Origin: an uncultured Alphaproteobacteria bacterium
GTDB taxonomy: Bacteria > Pseudomonadota > Alphaproteobacteria > Rhodobacterales > Rhodobacteraceae
Direction of reading: 5' to 3'
Assembly (NCBI GenBank): GCA_902537415.1
Contig: CACBBC010000010.1
Coordinates: 1-55,690 of the forward strand
Length of the DNA stretch: 55,690 nucleotides
Position numbers and translations under genes: made by a program. The notes under the pieces are model-generated. The model did not search any database, was not told the DNA's origin, and saw only the letters and a list, made by a program, of their open reading frames with translations. Shown in pieces: positions 26,097 through 34,223 of the stretch. Positions within the stretch are counted from its first letter, which is position 1. Each line of letters starts with the position of its first letter.

Positions 26097-27860
26097 ATGA
26101 ATGAAAATAAAATTGATAGAAAAATTGCTGTTATTTTCGTAACAGATGTTGTTGGTTTCAGTAAGCTTATGGAGAATAATGAAGACCAAACTCTTAAAAG
26201 TTTTCGTTCATGCAGGGAAATACTAGATAATTTGTTTAAAGAGCATGGAGGCCGAATTTTTAATACAGCCGGAGACTCGGTCCTTGCAGAATTTCAAAGT
26301 GCAGTTTCTGCAGTGGTTTGTGCATCTGAATTTCAAAAGTTAATTTCTGAACGAAATTCTAGTGTATCTGAAGATAGCGAAATGCATTTTCGAATTGGTA
26401 TAAATATGGGTGATGTTATAGTAGAAGGCGATAATCTTTATGGGGACGGAGTAAATGTTGCCGCGCGTTTAGAGGCACTTTCGCAACCTGGTGGGGTATG
26501 TTTATCAAAAAGCATACATGATTTTGTGAATCAAAAGACTGAGTTTTTGTTCAATGATATTGGTGAGCAACGAGTAAAAAATACAGATGTTCATGCGTTC
26601 GATTTAGCGCTTAATAATCTAGAAAAAAGAGAGGCAAAAAAAGAAGAGAAACTTGATGATGTAGATGATGGCGGCAAACCCCCAGCCATTGCCGTTCTTC
26701 CATTTAAAAATTTGAGTAATGATGAAGAGCAGGAGTATTTCGCAGATGGAATTACAGAGGATATAATTGCCAACCTTTCATTGTGGAAAACATTTCCCGT
26801 TATCTCGCGGAATTCTAGTTTTTCTTTTAAAAACTCCACTGAGAAATCCGATGTAATATCGAAAGCACTGGGAGCGAGGTATTTAGTTGAAGGGAGTGTT
26901 AGAAAAGCCGCAAACAAAGTTCGAATTACTGCACAGTTAACTTCAGCAGATGATGATAAACAAATTTGGTCAAAAAGATGGGATAGGTCGCTTGAAGATA
27001 TTTTTGAAGTTCAAGATGAAGTATCACGAGATGTAGCCGCACTAATTTCTCCTGCTTTAAAGGATCAGGAGCAGGTAAAGCTAAGCACTAAAGGGAAGAA
27101 AAACTTTGGTGCTTGGGATGAGTATCTTCAAGGTCTTAACATTTATAATACTCAAGATTTTGTTGGAACAACATTAGGTGATAAAGTTATCGAACACTGT
27201 AAGAGAGCAATAGAGCTTGATGCAAATTTTTGTGACGCATACGTTCTGTATTGTAACGTGCTTCAGGGAAAAATTTATAGTCATGAGCACCAAGATAGTC
27301 GTGAAGAAAACACTAGGCTCTTTCATCAAATGGCTCAAAAAGCAGTCGATACCGATCCTGAAAACCCCGACGCTATGTCGTCATTAAGCATGTCTTATAG
27401 TATTAAAAAAGATTTGAATAAAAGGCTTGAGACAGCTGAGAAAGCATTAGAATTGAATCCAAGCCATCCACGCTCGAATTTTTCCTACGGTCAAGCCTTA
27501 ACAAATTTTGGAAGAAATGAAGAAGCCTTGTCCTATGTTAAGAAAGCAATCGAGCTAGATCCTCAATCCAAAAGAAATTATGAAGGTTTTTTCCCTCTTT
27601 TGTATATAGCTCTCAAAGATTGGGAAAATGCGATAACATGGCTGAACACGGCTCATGAGCGAAGTCCACATTCCAGATACTTTGGCTGGAAGGCTGCGGT
27701 GTATGGAAAAATGAATGACTTAGATTCTGCTAAGGAAAATCTAAACTCTTTTCTTAAAGAACGACCTGAGATTAAGACATTAGAGGATTATGAAAAGGTT
27801 GCACCAACTATAATAAAAGATACTTTACTAGAAGGCTTGAAAATAGCTGGATTAAAATAA
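26097..27860 (+). CDS. Class III adenylate cyclase with TolB-like domain and TPR repeats
   Basis: Soluble signalling protein of 587 aa. Domain 1 (about 8-175) is a class III cyclase with metal Asp residues in FVTDVVGFS (Asp17) and AGDSVLAEF (Asp60), and the RIGINMGDVIVEG and GDGVNVAARLEAL segments. Then comes an acidic/basic linker, a TolB/FlgO-like domain opening with IAVLPFKNLSNDEEQEYFADGI (about 198-330), and TPR-like helices to the C-terminus. No membrane segment was seen. This architecture is common in alphaproteobacteria, with many copies per genome in rhizobia. Product cAMP is likely; the signal sensed is unknown. Starts 5 bp after the exporter gene. Confidence 0.9.
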   Translation: MNENKIDRKIAVIFVTDVVGFSKLMENNEDQTLKSFRSCREILDNLFKEHGGRIFNTAGDSVLAEFQSAVSAVVCASEFQKLISERNSSVSEDSEMHFRIGINMGDVIVEGDNLYGDGVNVAARLEALSQPGGVCLSKSIHDFVNQKTEFLFNDIGEQRVKNTDVHAFDLALNNLEKREAKKEEKLDDVDDGGKPPAIAVLPFKNLSNDEEQEYFADGITEDIIANLSLWKTFPVISRNSSFSFKNSTEKSDVISKALGARYLVEGSVRKAANKVRITAQLTSADDDKQIWSKRWDRSLEDIFEVQDEVSRDVAALISPALKDQEQVKLSTKGKKNFGAWDEYLQGLNIYNTQDFVGTTLGDKVIEHCKRAIELDANFCDAYVLYCNVLQGKIYSHEHQDSREENTRLFHQMAQKAVDTDPENPDAMSSLSMSYSIKKDLNKRLETAEKALELNPSHPRSNFSYGQALTNFGRNEEALSYVKKAIELDPQSKRNYEGFFPLLYIALKDWENAITWLNTAHERSPHSRYFGWKAAVYGKMNDLDSAKENLNSFLKERPEIKTLEDYEKVAPTIIKDTLLEGLKIAGLK

Positions 27861-27895
27861 GAGATATCTTTTTAACTTAAAATGAGGAGAAGGTG

Positions 27896-29005
27896 ATGAA
27901 AACTAAAGCCGCCGTTGCATTTGAAGCTTCTAAGCCTTTAGAAATAGTAGAATTAGATTTAGAGGGACCAAAAGAGGGTGAGGTTCTCGTAGAGATAAAG
28001 GCGTCTGGCATTTGCCATACAGATGCTTACACTTTATCTGGAGCAGATCCTGAAGGAATATTTCCATCTGTATTAGGGCATGAAGGAGCTGGTGTTGTTG
28101 TTGATGTTGGAAAAAATGTTACCTCTGTATCTGTTGGTGATCACGTCATTCCCTTGTATACCCCCGAATGTAGAGAATGTGAATATTGCCTTAATCCTAA
28201 AACAAATCTTTGTCAGGCAATACGGACCACCCAAGGTCAGGGATTAATGCCCGACGGAACAAGCCGCTTTAGTTATAGAGGTAAGCCTATCTTTCATTAT
28301 ATGGGCACCTCTACTTTTTCTCAATTTTCAGTTTTGCCCGATATTGCGGTTGCTAAAATTTCTAAAAGTGCCCCTTTTGAGAAAGTTTGTTACGTAGGGT
28401 GTGGTGTTACTACTGGAATTGGTGCCGTAATTAATACTGCGAAAGCTGAAGCTGGATGTAGAGCGGTGGTGTTCGGTCTAGGAGGTATTGGGCTAAATGT
28501 CATCCAGGGTCTCAAAATGATCGGCGCCGAGATGATAGTTGGTGTGGATATAAATGCTTCTAAAGAGGAGTGGGGAAAACGTTTTGGAATGACACACTTT
28601 GTCAATCCTTCCGAAGTAAAGGGTCATTTAGTCTCGTACCTAGTCGATCTGACCAAAGGAGGTGCCGATTACTCATTTGAGTGTATTGGTAACGTTAATA
28701 TTATGAGAACAGCACTTGAATGTGCACATAAAGGTTGGGGAGAAAGCATAATAATTGGTGTTGCAGGCTCTGGAGAGGAAATAAGTACGAGACCGTTCCA
28801 ATTAGTTACTGGCAGAAGTTGGAGAGGGTCAGCATTCGGCGGGGCAAGAGGCCGAACAGATGTACCGAAAATAGTTGATTGGTATATGGATGGAAAAATT
28901 GAGATTGATCCAATGATTACGCACGTTATTGACTTTGAAAGAATTAACGAGGGCTTTGATCTATTGCACGAAGGAAAATCTATAAGATCTGTGGTTACCT
29001 ATTAA
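27896..29005 (+). CDS. S-(hydroxymethyl)glutathione dehydrogenase (class III alcohol dehydrogenase)
   Basis: Glutathione-dependent formaldehyde dehydrogenase (FrmA/AdhC/FlhA family), converting S-hydroxymethylglutathione to S-formylglutathione with NAD. Catalytic zinc: Cys in GICHTDAYTLSG, His in LGHEGAG, and CGVTTG. The structural zinc four-Cys loop is CRECEYCLNPKTNLCQ, and GLGGIGLNVIQG binds NAD. At 369 aa it is normal. I prefer ATG 27896 to the adjacent GTG 27893 because of the GAGGAGAAGG ribosome site just upstream. The usual partner S-formylglutathione hydrolase is not beside it. Confidence 0.95.
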   Translation: MKTKAAVAFEASKPLEIVELDLEGPKEGEVLVEIKASGICHTDAYTLSGADPEGIFPSVLGHEGAGVVVDVGKNVTSVSVGDHVIPLYTPECRECEYCLNPKTNLCQAIRTTQGQGLMPDGTSRFSYRGKPIFHYMGTSTFSQFSVLPDIAVAKISKSAPFEKVCYVGCGVTTGIGAVINTAKAEAGCRAVVFGLGGIGLNVIQGLKMIGAEMIVGVDINASKEEWGKRFGMTHFVNPSEVKGHLVSYLVDLTKGGADYSFECIGNVNIMRTALECAHKGWGESIIIGVAGSGEEISTRPFQLVTGRSWRGSAFGGARGRTDVPKIVDWYMDGKIEIDPMITHVIDFERINEGFDLLHEGKSIRSVVTY

Positions 29006-29899
29006 CTATTTTTGTATGTCTGATATTTTTATATAAGCAATGATGGAAATCGTTACAATCAGAGCACCTATAATCATCTGAAGAGATGGCTGCTCATCTA
29101 TCACGAGCCATACCCAAAATGATCCCAATACCAACTCTAGGAGCATAATTAAGCTAACGGTAGAAGCTCTAGTATATTTTGGCGCTATGAGTAATAAAGC
29201 GAAGGAAAATGGTAAAATGATTATCCCCATCGCTATAACACTTAAGGGTGCAGAGAAGTTTAAATTCGGTTCGTTTGATAAGTAAAAACAAAAGACACCA
29301 CTTATAATACACCCTATAGACGTTGCAGGCATGACAGATAAATTTGGATATTTTCTGACCATTGTAAACGTGAAAGAAATACCCAAAGCAGAAATTAATC
29401 CATATGAAGCACCTAGAATTACGGAGCCATCAGGTGCATTTTCAGCAGTATCTGATCCACTAACGGCAAGAGAAATGCCGCACACAGCAAAAATCAATAT
29501 TAACCATGAAATTAGGTTTTGTTGCTCATTCAAAAAGAAAACTGATAACACGGCTGTTAAAAGGGGCATCGTTGCTAGCGCAGTCAAAACAACAATGACA
29601 GAAGTTTCACTTACACCAAGAGTAAAACTTACTGAATTAACGGCCATCGCTCCAACAATTAGCAGTCCAGGAATAGAAAATGTTGTTAGAAACTCACTTT
29701 TGTGTCCCGATTTTCTTGAAAAAACCCAGATAAAAAAGAGGGTAGCACCCATAAGCAAACCTCTCCATCCTCCTAATTGCCATTTTTCAAGTTCTGATAA
29801 TCTCATAAAAAGAGTATCTGGTGTTAATAATAGTACGCCGAAAACGGCAAGCAATATGCCTTTAGATTTATCGTCTAATATATTGAATTTGTTTATCAT
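29006..29899 (-). CDS. EamA/DMT-family exporter
   Basis: Membrane protein of 297 aa with ten predicted helices and two EamA repeats (about 10-145 and 160-292). The first repeat has GILLAVFGVLLLTPDTLFMR, the second ends in a GALIVTISIIAYIK helix. Its stop codon abuts the formaldehyde dehydrogenase stop with no spacer, so the two genes converge exactly. The substrate is unknown. The start faces the photolyase gene across a 108-bp divergent region. Confidence 0.88.
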   Translation of the reverse strand: MINKFNILDDKSKGILLAVFGVLLLTPDTLFMRLSELEKWQLGGWRGLLMGATLFFIWVFSRKSGHKSEFLTTFSIPGLLIVGAMAVNSVSFTLGVSETSVIVVLTALATMPLLTAVLSVFFLNEQQNLISWLILIFAVCGISLAVSGSDTAENAPDGSVILGASYGLISALGISFTFTMVRKYPNLSVMPATSIGCIISGVFCFYLSNEPNLNFSAPLSVIAMGIIILPFSFALLLIAPKYTRASTVSLIMLLELVLGSFWVWLVIDEQPSLQMIIGALIVTISIIAYIKISDIQK

Positions 29900-29990
29900 T
29901 AATTGATTTTAGTGAAAAAAAATGTAAAACTTTCTGCTTATCCTAATCCACACAGAAAACGATTAAGAAAAACTTTAAAATAATCATTAA

Positions 29991-30003
29991 CAGACTATGT
30001 CTG
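29991..30003. promoter_or_regulatory. Palindrome immediately upstream of the photolyase gene
   Basis: CAGAC, TAT, GTCTG is a perfect 5-bp-arm inverted repeat ending 4 bp before the photolyase ATG, within the 108-bp divergent region. It occupies the place of a ribosome-binding site, and no purine-rich Shine-Dalgarno is visible. It may be an operator for a light- or damage-responsive regulator, or a short hairpin controlling translation. Confidence 0.3.
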
Positions 30004-30007
30004 CTAT

Positions 30008-31504
30008 ATGAAGAATTTATTTGTGATTTTAGGTAATCAGCTTTTTCATCCAAAATTATTGAAGGAAAAAGACTGCACCGATGTATTTATGGCTGAAGAC
30101 TTTGGTCTTTGCACATATGTGAAGCACCATAAGTTAAAGATCTATTTTTTTCTATGCTGTATGAGAGAATATGCCGATGAACTGAGGACAGCTGGTATCA
30201 ACGTTCATTATTTTAAATTAAGTGAAAGGGATGAAAACCAGACATATTCAGAATTGCTTTGTTCTTTTTTAAGTGAGAAGAAGGTAGCTAATTTAAATCT
30301 ATTTGAGATAGAGGATAAGTCTTTCGAGTTGCCCTTTCTTAAAGTACTTGCTAACGCGGGCATTACATATTCTATCATCGACTCACCTATGTTTATGTTT
30401 TCGAGAAAGGATTTTTCTGATTTTCATAAAGGATTGAAACAGTTTAGGATGAATTCGTTTTATATATTTGGAAGAAAAAAATTTGATATATTACTGGATA
30501 ATAATCAAAAACCAGTAGGTGGTAAGTGGTCATATGATGCTGAAAATAGAAAAAAAATTCCACCAAGGACGGTAATTCCTACACTCCCCAAATATAAAAT
30601 CTCTGCCTATCATGAAAGTGTCTCTAGGTTAATAAAACAGTATTTTTCTAATCATCCAGGAGAACTTAATGAAATTTGGTTTCCTGTTCGAAGAAAAGAT
30701 GTCTCCATTCAACTTGAAAAGTTTTTACAAGAAAGATTAAATTGTTTTGGAGTGTATGAAGATGCTTTAGTTGAGGGTAAAAACTTCCTCTTTCATAGTT
30801 GTTTGAGTTTGTTACTCAATATTGGATTAATCACTCCTGATGAAATAGTAGAAAAAACTTTAGAAGTGTATGAAAAAAATCAGCTTCCGCTCAACTCGGT
30901 TGAAGGTTTTTTGAGACAAATAATTGGTTGGAGAGAGTTTATTAGAGGGATTTATCAGGAAAAAGGAGATGTTCAAGCTAAATCAAACTTTTTTAAACAC
31001 AGCAGATCGTTAGCCTCTAGTTGGTATAAGGGAACAACAGGAATTCTGCCTTTAGATGACTCTATTAATAAAGCAATAAGAGATGGTTATAATCATCATA
31101 TACCACGCCTAATGGTAATCAGTAACATAATGAACCTCTGCGAAATAAATCCAAAATACATCTATAACTGGTTCATGGAAATGTATGTTGACTCGTCTGA
31201 TTGGGTAATGGTGCCAAATGTGTTTGGAATGGCTACTTACTCAGATGGTGGTTTGATGTCGACTAAACCTTATACATGTGGGTCCAACTACATTTTAAAA
31301 ATGAGTAATTATAAAAGGGGCGATTGGTGTGATACTTTAGACGGCTTATACTGGCGTTTTATTGAAAAGCATATTGACTTTTATAAATCGAATCCAAGAT
31401 TATCATTTATTCATAAAACGTTAGAAAGAATGTCTTCCGAAAGAAAACTCCATATATTTGAGAAGGCAAAACTATTTATTGAGAATAATACCCATGAAGG
31501 ATGA
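30008..31504 (+). CDS. Cryptochrome/photolyase of the FeS-BCP (PhrB) family, Fe-S ligands apparently incomplete
   Basis: Light-driven DNA repair flavoprotein related to prokaryotic (6-4) photolyases. It opens with [12 protein letters not shown], an FeS-BCP feature, followed by the N-terminal antenna domain. The FAD region includes [54 protein letters not shown] and [16 protein letters not shown]. Family members hold a 4Fe-4S cluster with four Cys, two in a CxxC after the KMS-Y segment. Here that segment reads [16 protein letters not shown], with no CxxC, leaving C378, C424 and C441 as nearby cysteines. At 498 aa the length is normal. The DUF2256 gene overlaps its 3' end. Confidence 0.88.
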   Translation: MKNLFVILGNQLFHPKLLKEKDCTDVFMAEDFGLCTYVKHHKLKIYFFLCCMREYADELRTAGINVHYFKLSERDENQTYSELLCSFLSEKKVANLNLFEIEDKSFELPFLKVLANAGITYSIIDSPMFMFSRKDFSDFHKGLKQFRMNSFYIFGRKKFDILLDNNQKPVGGKWSYDAENRKKIPPRTVIPTLPKYKISAYHESVSRLIKQYFSNHPGELNEIWFPVRRKDVSIQLEKFLQERLNCFGVYEDALVEGKNFLFHSCLSLLLNIGLITPDEIVEKTLEVYEKNQLPLNSVEGFLRQIIGWREFIRGIYQEKGDVQAKSNFFKHSRSLASSWYKGTTGILPLDDSINKAIRDGYNHHIPRLMVISNIMNLCEINPKYIYNWFMEMYVDSSDWVMVPNVFGMATYSDGGLMSTKPYTCGSNYILKMSNYKRGDWCDTLDGLYWRFIEKHIDFYKSNPRLSFIHKTLERMSSERKLHIFEKAKLFIENNTHEG

Positions 31505-31622
31505 GAAAGTTTGTAAAGTTTGCAAAAAACCTTTTACCTGGCGAAAAAAATGGAAGAAAGACTGGGAGCAAGTTCTCTATTGTAGTGAGCGCTGTAGAAG
31601 AAATAAAAATAAAGTTAAATGA
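31494..31622 (+). CDS. DUF2256 mini-protein, four-cysteine
   Basis: Small 42-residue protein recognised from its pattern: two CxxC-like pairs, C7/C10 and C30/C34 (CKVC and CSERC), around [12 protein letters not shown]. This matches the DUF2256 family (C-P-F-WRKKW-W--V-YCS--C). It overlaps the photolyase 3' end by 11 bp in another frame. The four Cys could bind zinc or an Fe-S cluster. DUF2256 genes are, to my knowledge, often found beside photolyase genes, but no function is known. Followed by 32 bp before the convergent MFS gene. Confidence 0.85.
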   Translation: MKDEKVCKVCKKPFTWRKKWKKDWEQVLYCSERCRRNKNKVK

Positions 31623-31654
31623 ATAATTTCCTATACGCTTTGATAAGCCTTTAT

Positions 31655-32890
31655 TTATTTTTTTTCAAAAAGTTTTTGTGTAAACAAGAGAAAAAAGGTT
31701 GAAATAGAGCATACAGAAAGTGTAAAGATAACCACAATTGGAGTTCCGTCAAAAAATGTTGATGCTGAGCCGCTAACTACCAGCGCTATAAACGTAGATA
31801 ATGCTCCAATAACAGATGATGCGTATCCGGCAATATGTCCGAAAGGATTTATAGCTAGAGCATTTAAATTGCCAAAAATAAATCCGAAGAAAGAAAAACT
31901 TATCATTATAAATATAGAGAACCATGCCAAGTTAAAAGAGAAGTAATTGATTTGGTATAAAAGATTGATTGACGTCCAGATCATCAATAGTAACGAAAAA
32001 ATTTTAGCAAGCTTAACCGCACCAAATTGCCCAACATATCTTGAGTTTAAATATGACGATAAACCTAGCATGGAAGCTATCAGTGCGAAATATAAGGGAA
32101 ACCTAGATCCAACGTCAAAATAATTAAAGTAGAGCGGTTGACAAATGTTTATGAAAGTGAGTAAGCCTCCCAGAAGAAGACCTAAAGATGCTATGTAAAT
32201 CATTGAAGTTAAATTACTCAAAACCTCTTTAAAGTGCTTTACAATAGCCAAAAAACTTATTCGTTTCTTTTCCTGCAAGGTTTCTTCAACATTAAGTAAA
32301 AGAAAGCATGTTGTTATAAAAGAAAACAAGATAAAAAACACTATTATATATTTCCAATAAAAGAAAAATAGGATGCCTTGGCCCAATAGCGGTGCAACAA
32401 TAGGAACTAAGATAAAAATACTCATAATAAATGAGTTGATGCTTGCCAACCTATTCCCACTGAATAAATCTCGGCATATAGCCTGTGAAACAACTCTAGG
32501 TCCACCGATACCAAAACCTTGAATAAATCGCCCCAATACAAATATCATATATGAATTACTAAAAAGGCAAATAAAACACCCAAGCCAGTAAATGCTTACT
32601 CCTAGTAGAACTGAGTTTTTCCTGCCTATACGGTCTGAGACAGGTCCAAATAGAATCTGGCCTAATGAAAAGCCAAAAAATAAAGCTGTTATAATCCAAT
32701 GCAATTGATGGTCACTAATTAGAAATTTATTTTTAATTTCTGTATATGCAGGGAGTAAGGTATCTATTGAAAGAGCAACAAATGAAATCATTCCAGCAAT
32801 AATAAAGCAAAAGAAAGTATTTGAAATTTTCAGAGTTGGTCTCCAGTAGATTAAAGAAAATGTTGTAGGAATATCTATAGCGGAATACAC
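31655..32890 (-). CDS. Bcr/CflA-family MFS exporter
   Basis: Major facilitator with 12 predicted helices in 411 aa. The loop 2-3 motif GPVSDRIGRKNSVLLG and helix 4 motif GRFIQGFGIGGPRVVSQAICRD are typical of Bcr/CflA drug and sulfonamide exporters. The stretch before helix 1 is somewhat longer than usual (about 22 residues), so the true start could be a little downstream. Only 33 bp separates it from the divergent thioesterase gene, so the promoters must overlap coding sequence. Confidence 0.88.
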   Translation of the reverse strand: MYSAIDIPTTFSLIYWRPTLKISNTFFCFIIAGMISFVALSIDTLLPAYTEIKNKFLISDHQLHWIITALFFGFSLGQILFGPVSDRIGRKNSVLLGVSIYWLGCFICLFSNSYMIFVLGRFIQGFGIGGPRVVSQAICRDLFSGNRLASINSFIMSIFILVPIVAPLLGQGILFFFYWKYIIVFFILFSFITTCFLLLNVEETLQEKKRISFLAIVKHFKEVLSNLTSMIYIASLGLLLGGLLTFINICQPLYFNYFDVGSRFPLYFALIASMLGLSSYLNSRYVGQFGAVKLAKIFSLLLMIWTSINLLYQINYFSFNLAWFSIFIMISFSFFGFIFGNLNALAINPFGHIAGYASSVIGALSTFIALVVSGSASTFFDGTPIVVIFTLSVCSISTFFLLFTQKLFEKK

Positions 32891-32923
32891 TTATTTTTTG
32901 ATTAAGACAAGAGCTTCTAGCAA

Positions 32924-33325
32924 ATGATCGAAACACTGCAAAATAAAGAAAGTAACGCTGCTGAGTTCTTTAGTCTTAAATTAATTAAAGAGACTAAAGA
33001 GATGTATGTTTTTTCAGTAATTTTTCCTCAAGCTTCAAAAAATATTTATGGTGGAGTGCAAGGAGGAATGATTTCTGCTGCGATGGATGAAGCAACTTTT
33101 GTTAGTATTTTGCGAAGCCAAGAAAATATTAAAAAAGTAAGCAGTACAAACCATCACGTGTTATTCCATAAACCAGTATTGCTTGGTGAAAATAAAATTG
33201 AAACTAAATTTAAAAAAATTGGCAAAAGAGTTATTAATATTGAAGGAAATATTTTTAGTGCTGATGGCGAGTTAGCAGCTACACTTATACATTCTGCTTC
33301 AATTATTAGATCGAGTGAGGGATAA
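32924..33325 (+). CDS. PaaI-like hotdog-fold acyl-CoA thioesterase
   Basis: Hotdog enzyme of 133 aa, expected to hydrolyse acyl-CoA esters. The active-site region is NIYGGVQGGMISAAMDEAT (HGG-type loop with the catalytic acid in the helix), followed by a STNHHVLFHKPVL strand. Overlap with the next gene depends on the start chosen there. First gene of a likely four-gene lipid/acyl-CoA run ending at 38587. Confidence 0.85.
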   Translation: MIETLQNKESNAAEFFSLKLIKETKEMYVFSVIFPQASKNIYGGVQGGMISAAMDEATFVSILRSQENIKKVSSTNHHVLFHKPVLLGENKIETKFKKIGKRVINIEGNIFSADGELAATLIHSASIIRSSEG

Positions 33326-33326
33326 A

Positions 33327-34193
33327 ATGAACTTTAAGGAGAAAACTGTTTTTATAACTGGAGGAAGTAGGGGCATAGGGCTAGAAGTAGTAAAAAAATT
33401 GGCGATTGACGGTGCCAACATAATTATAGCTGCAAAAACAACAGAACCTCATCCAAAACTACCTGGAACAATTTTTACTGCTGCAAAAGAGATTGAAGAA
33501 TTAGGTGGCAATTGCCTTCCTTTAGAGTGTGATATTCGCTTCGAAGATAGTGTCGTTGCCACAGTGGAGAAAGGCGTGAAGCAATTTGGAGGAATTGACA
33601 TTTGTATAAATAACGCCAGTGCTATAGTTCCTTTCCCAACTGGATCCGTTGACATGAAGAAATATGACCTGATGCAAGACATCAATACTCGAGGAACTTT
33701 TTTAGTATCAAAAACGTGTTTGCCTTATCTAAGGAAAAGTGATCATGCACACATATTAACTTTTTCTCCTCCTCTGGATCTAGATGATAAGTGGTTTGCA
33801 CCACATGTTGCTTATACGATTTCTAAAATGGGTATGAGTTTGCTAACACTTGGGCACGCACGAGAGTTCAAAAAATTTGCAATCGGAGTAAACTCACTCT
33901 GGCCTTTAACTGCTATTGATACAGCAGCTGTAAGAAATATTCTGGGTGGAGAAAATACTGCAAAAAGTAGTCGAGATGTTAGTATAATGGCCGATGCAGC
34001 ATATGAAATTTTAAGTAAAGATCCAAAATCTTGTACAGGTAATTTTTTCATTGATGAGGTTGTTTTGAGAAACGCGGGCGAAACTGATTTTGAAAAATAT
34101 CGTATTTCAGATAATGAACTAATTAGAGATTTTTTTGTTCCCGATGATGTGGCAAACGAATTACCAACAAAAACAGTTACTATCTACAAATGA
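33327..34193 (+). CDS. HSDL2-like short-chain dehydrogenase
   Basis: SDR of 288 aa. The cofactor motif is TGGSRGIGLE, NNAS is present, and the active site Tyr-x3-Lys is in HVAYTISKMGMS; the preceding SPPLDL segment supplies the Ser region. The insert after the cofactor motif (AAKTTEPHPKLPGTIFTAAKE) is characteristic of hydroxysteroid-dehydrogenase-like protein 2, a peroxisomal or lipid-linked SDR in animals. I chose ATG 33327 over GTG 33315 because the conserved NFKEKTVFITGG begins there. The SCP2 domain of animal HSDL2 is absent. Confidence 0.87.
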   Translation: MNFKEKTVFITGGSRGIGLEVVKKLAIDGANIIIAAKTTEPHPKLPGTIFTAAKEIEELGGNCLPLECDIRFEDSVVATVEKGVKQFGGIDICINNASAIVPFPTGSVDMKKYDLMQDINTRGTFLVSKTCLPYLRKSDHAHILTFSPPLDLDDKWFAPHVAYTISKMGMSLLTLGHAREFKKFAIGVNSLWPLTAIDTAAVRNILGGENTAKSSRDVSIMADAAYEILSKDPKSCTGNFFIDEVVLRNAGETDFEKYRISDNELIRDFFVPDDVANELPTKTVTIYK

Positions 34194-34223
34194 TATAACA
34201 ATGTATCTTTTAAAGAGTGTTCT

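Noticed and set aside
29331-29906. A 191-codon frame on the + strand opposite the DMT exporter
   Set aside because: It is antisense to a well-supported EamA protein and its translation resembles no family; it is a codon-bias shadow.
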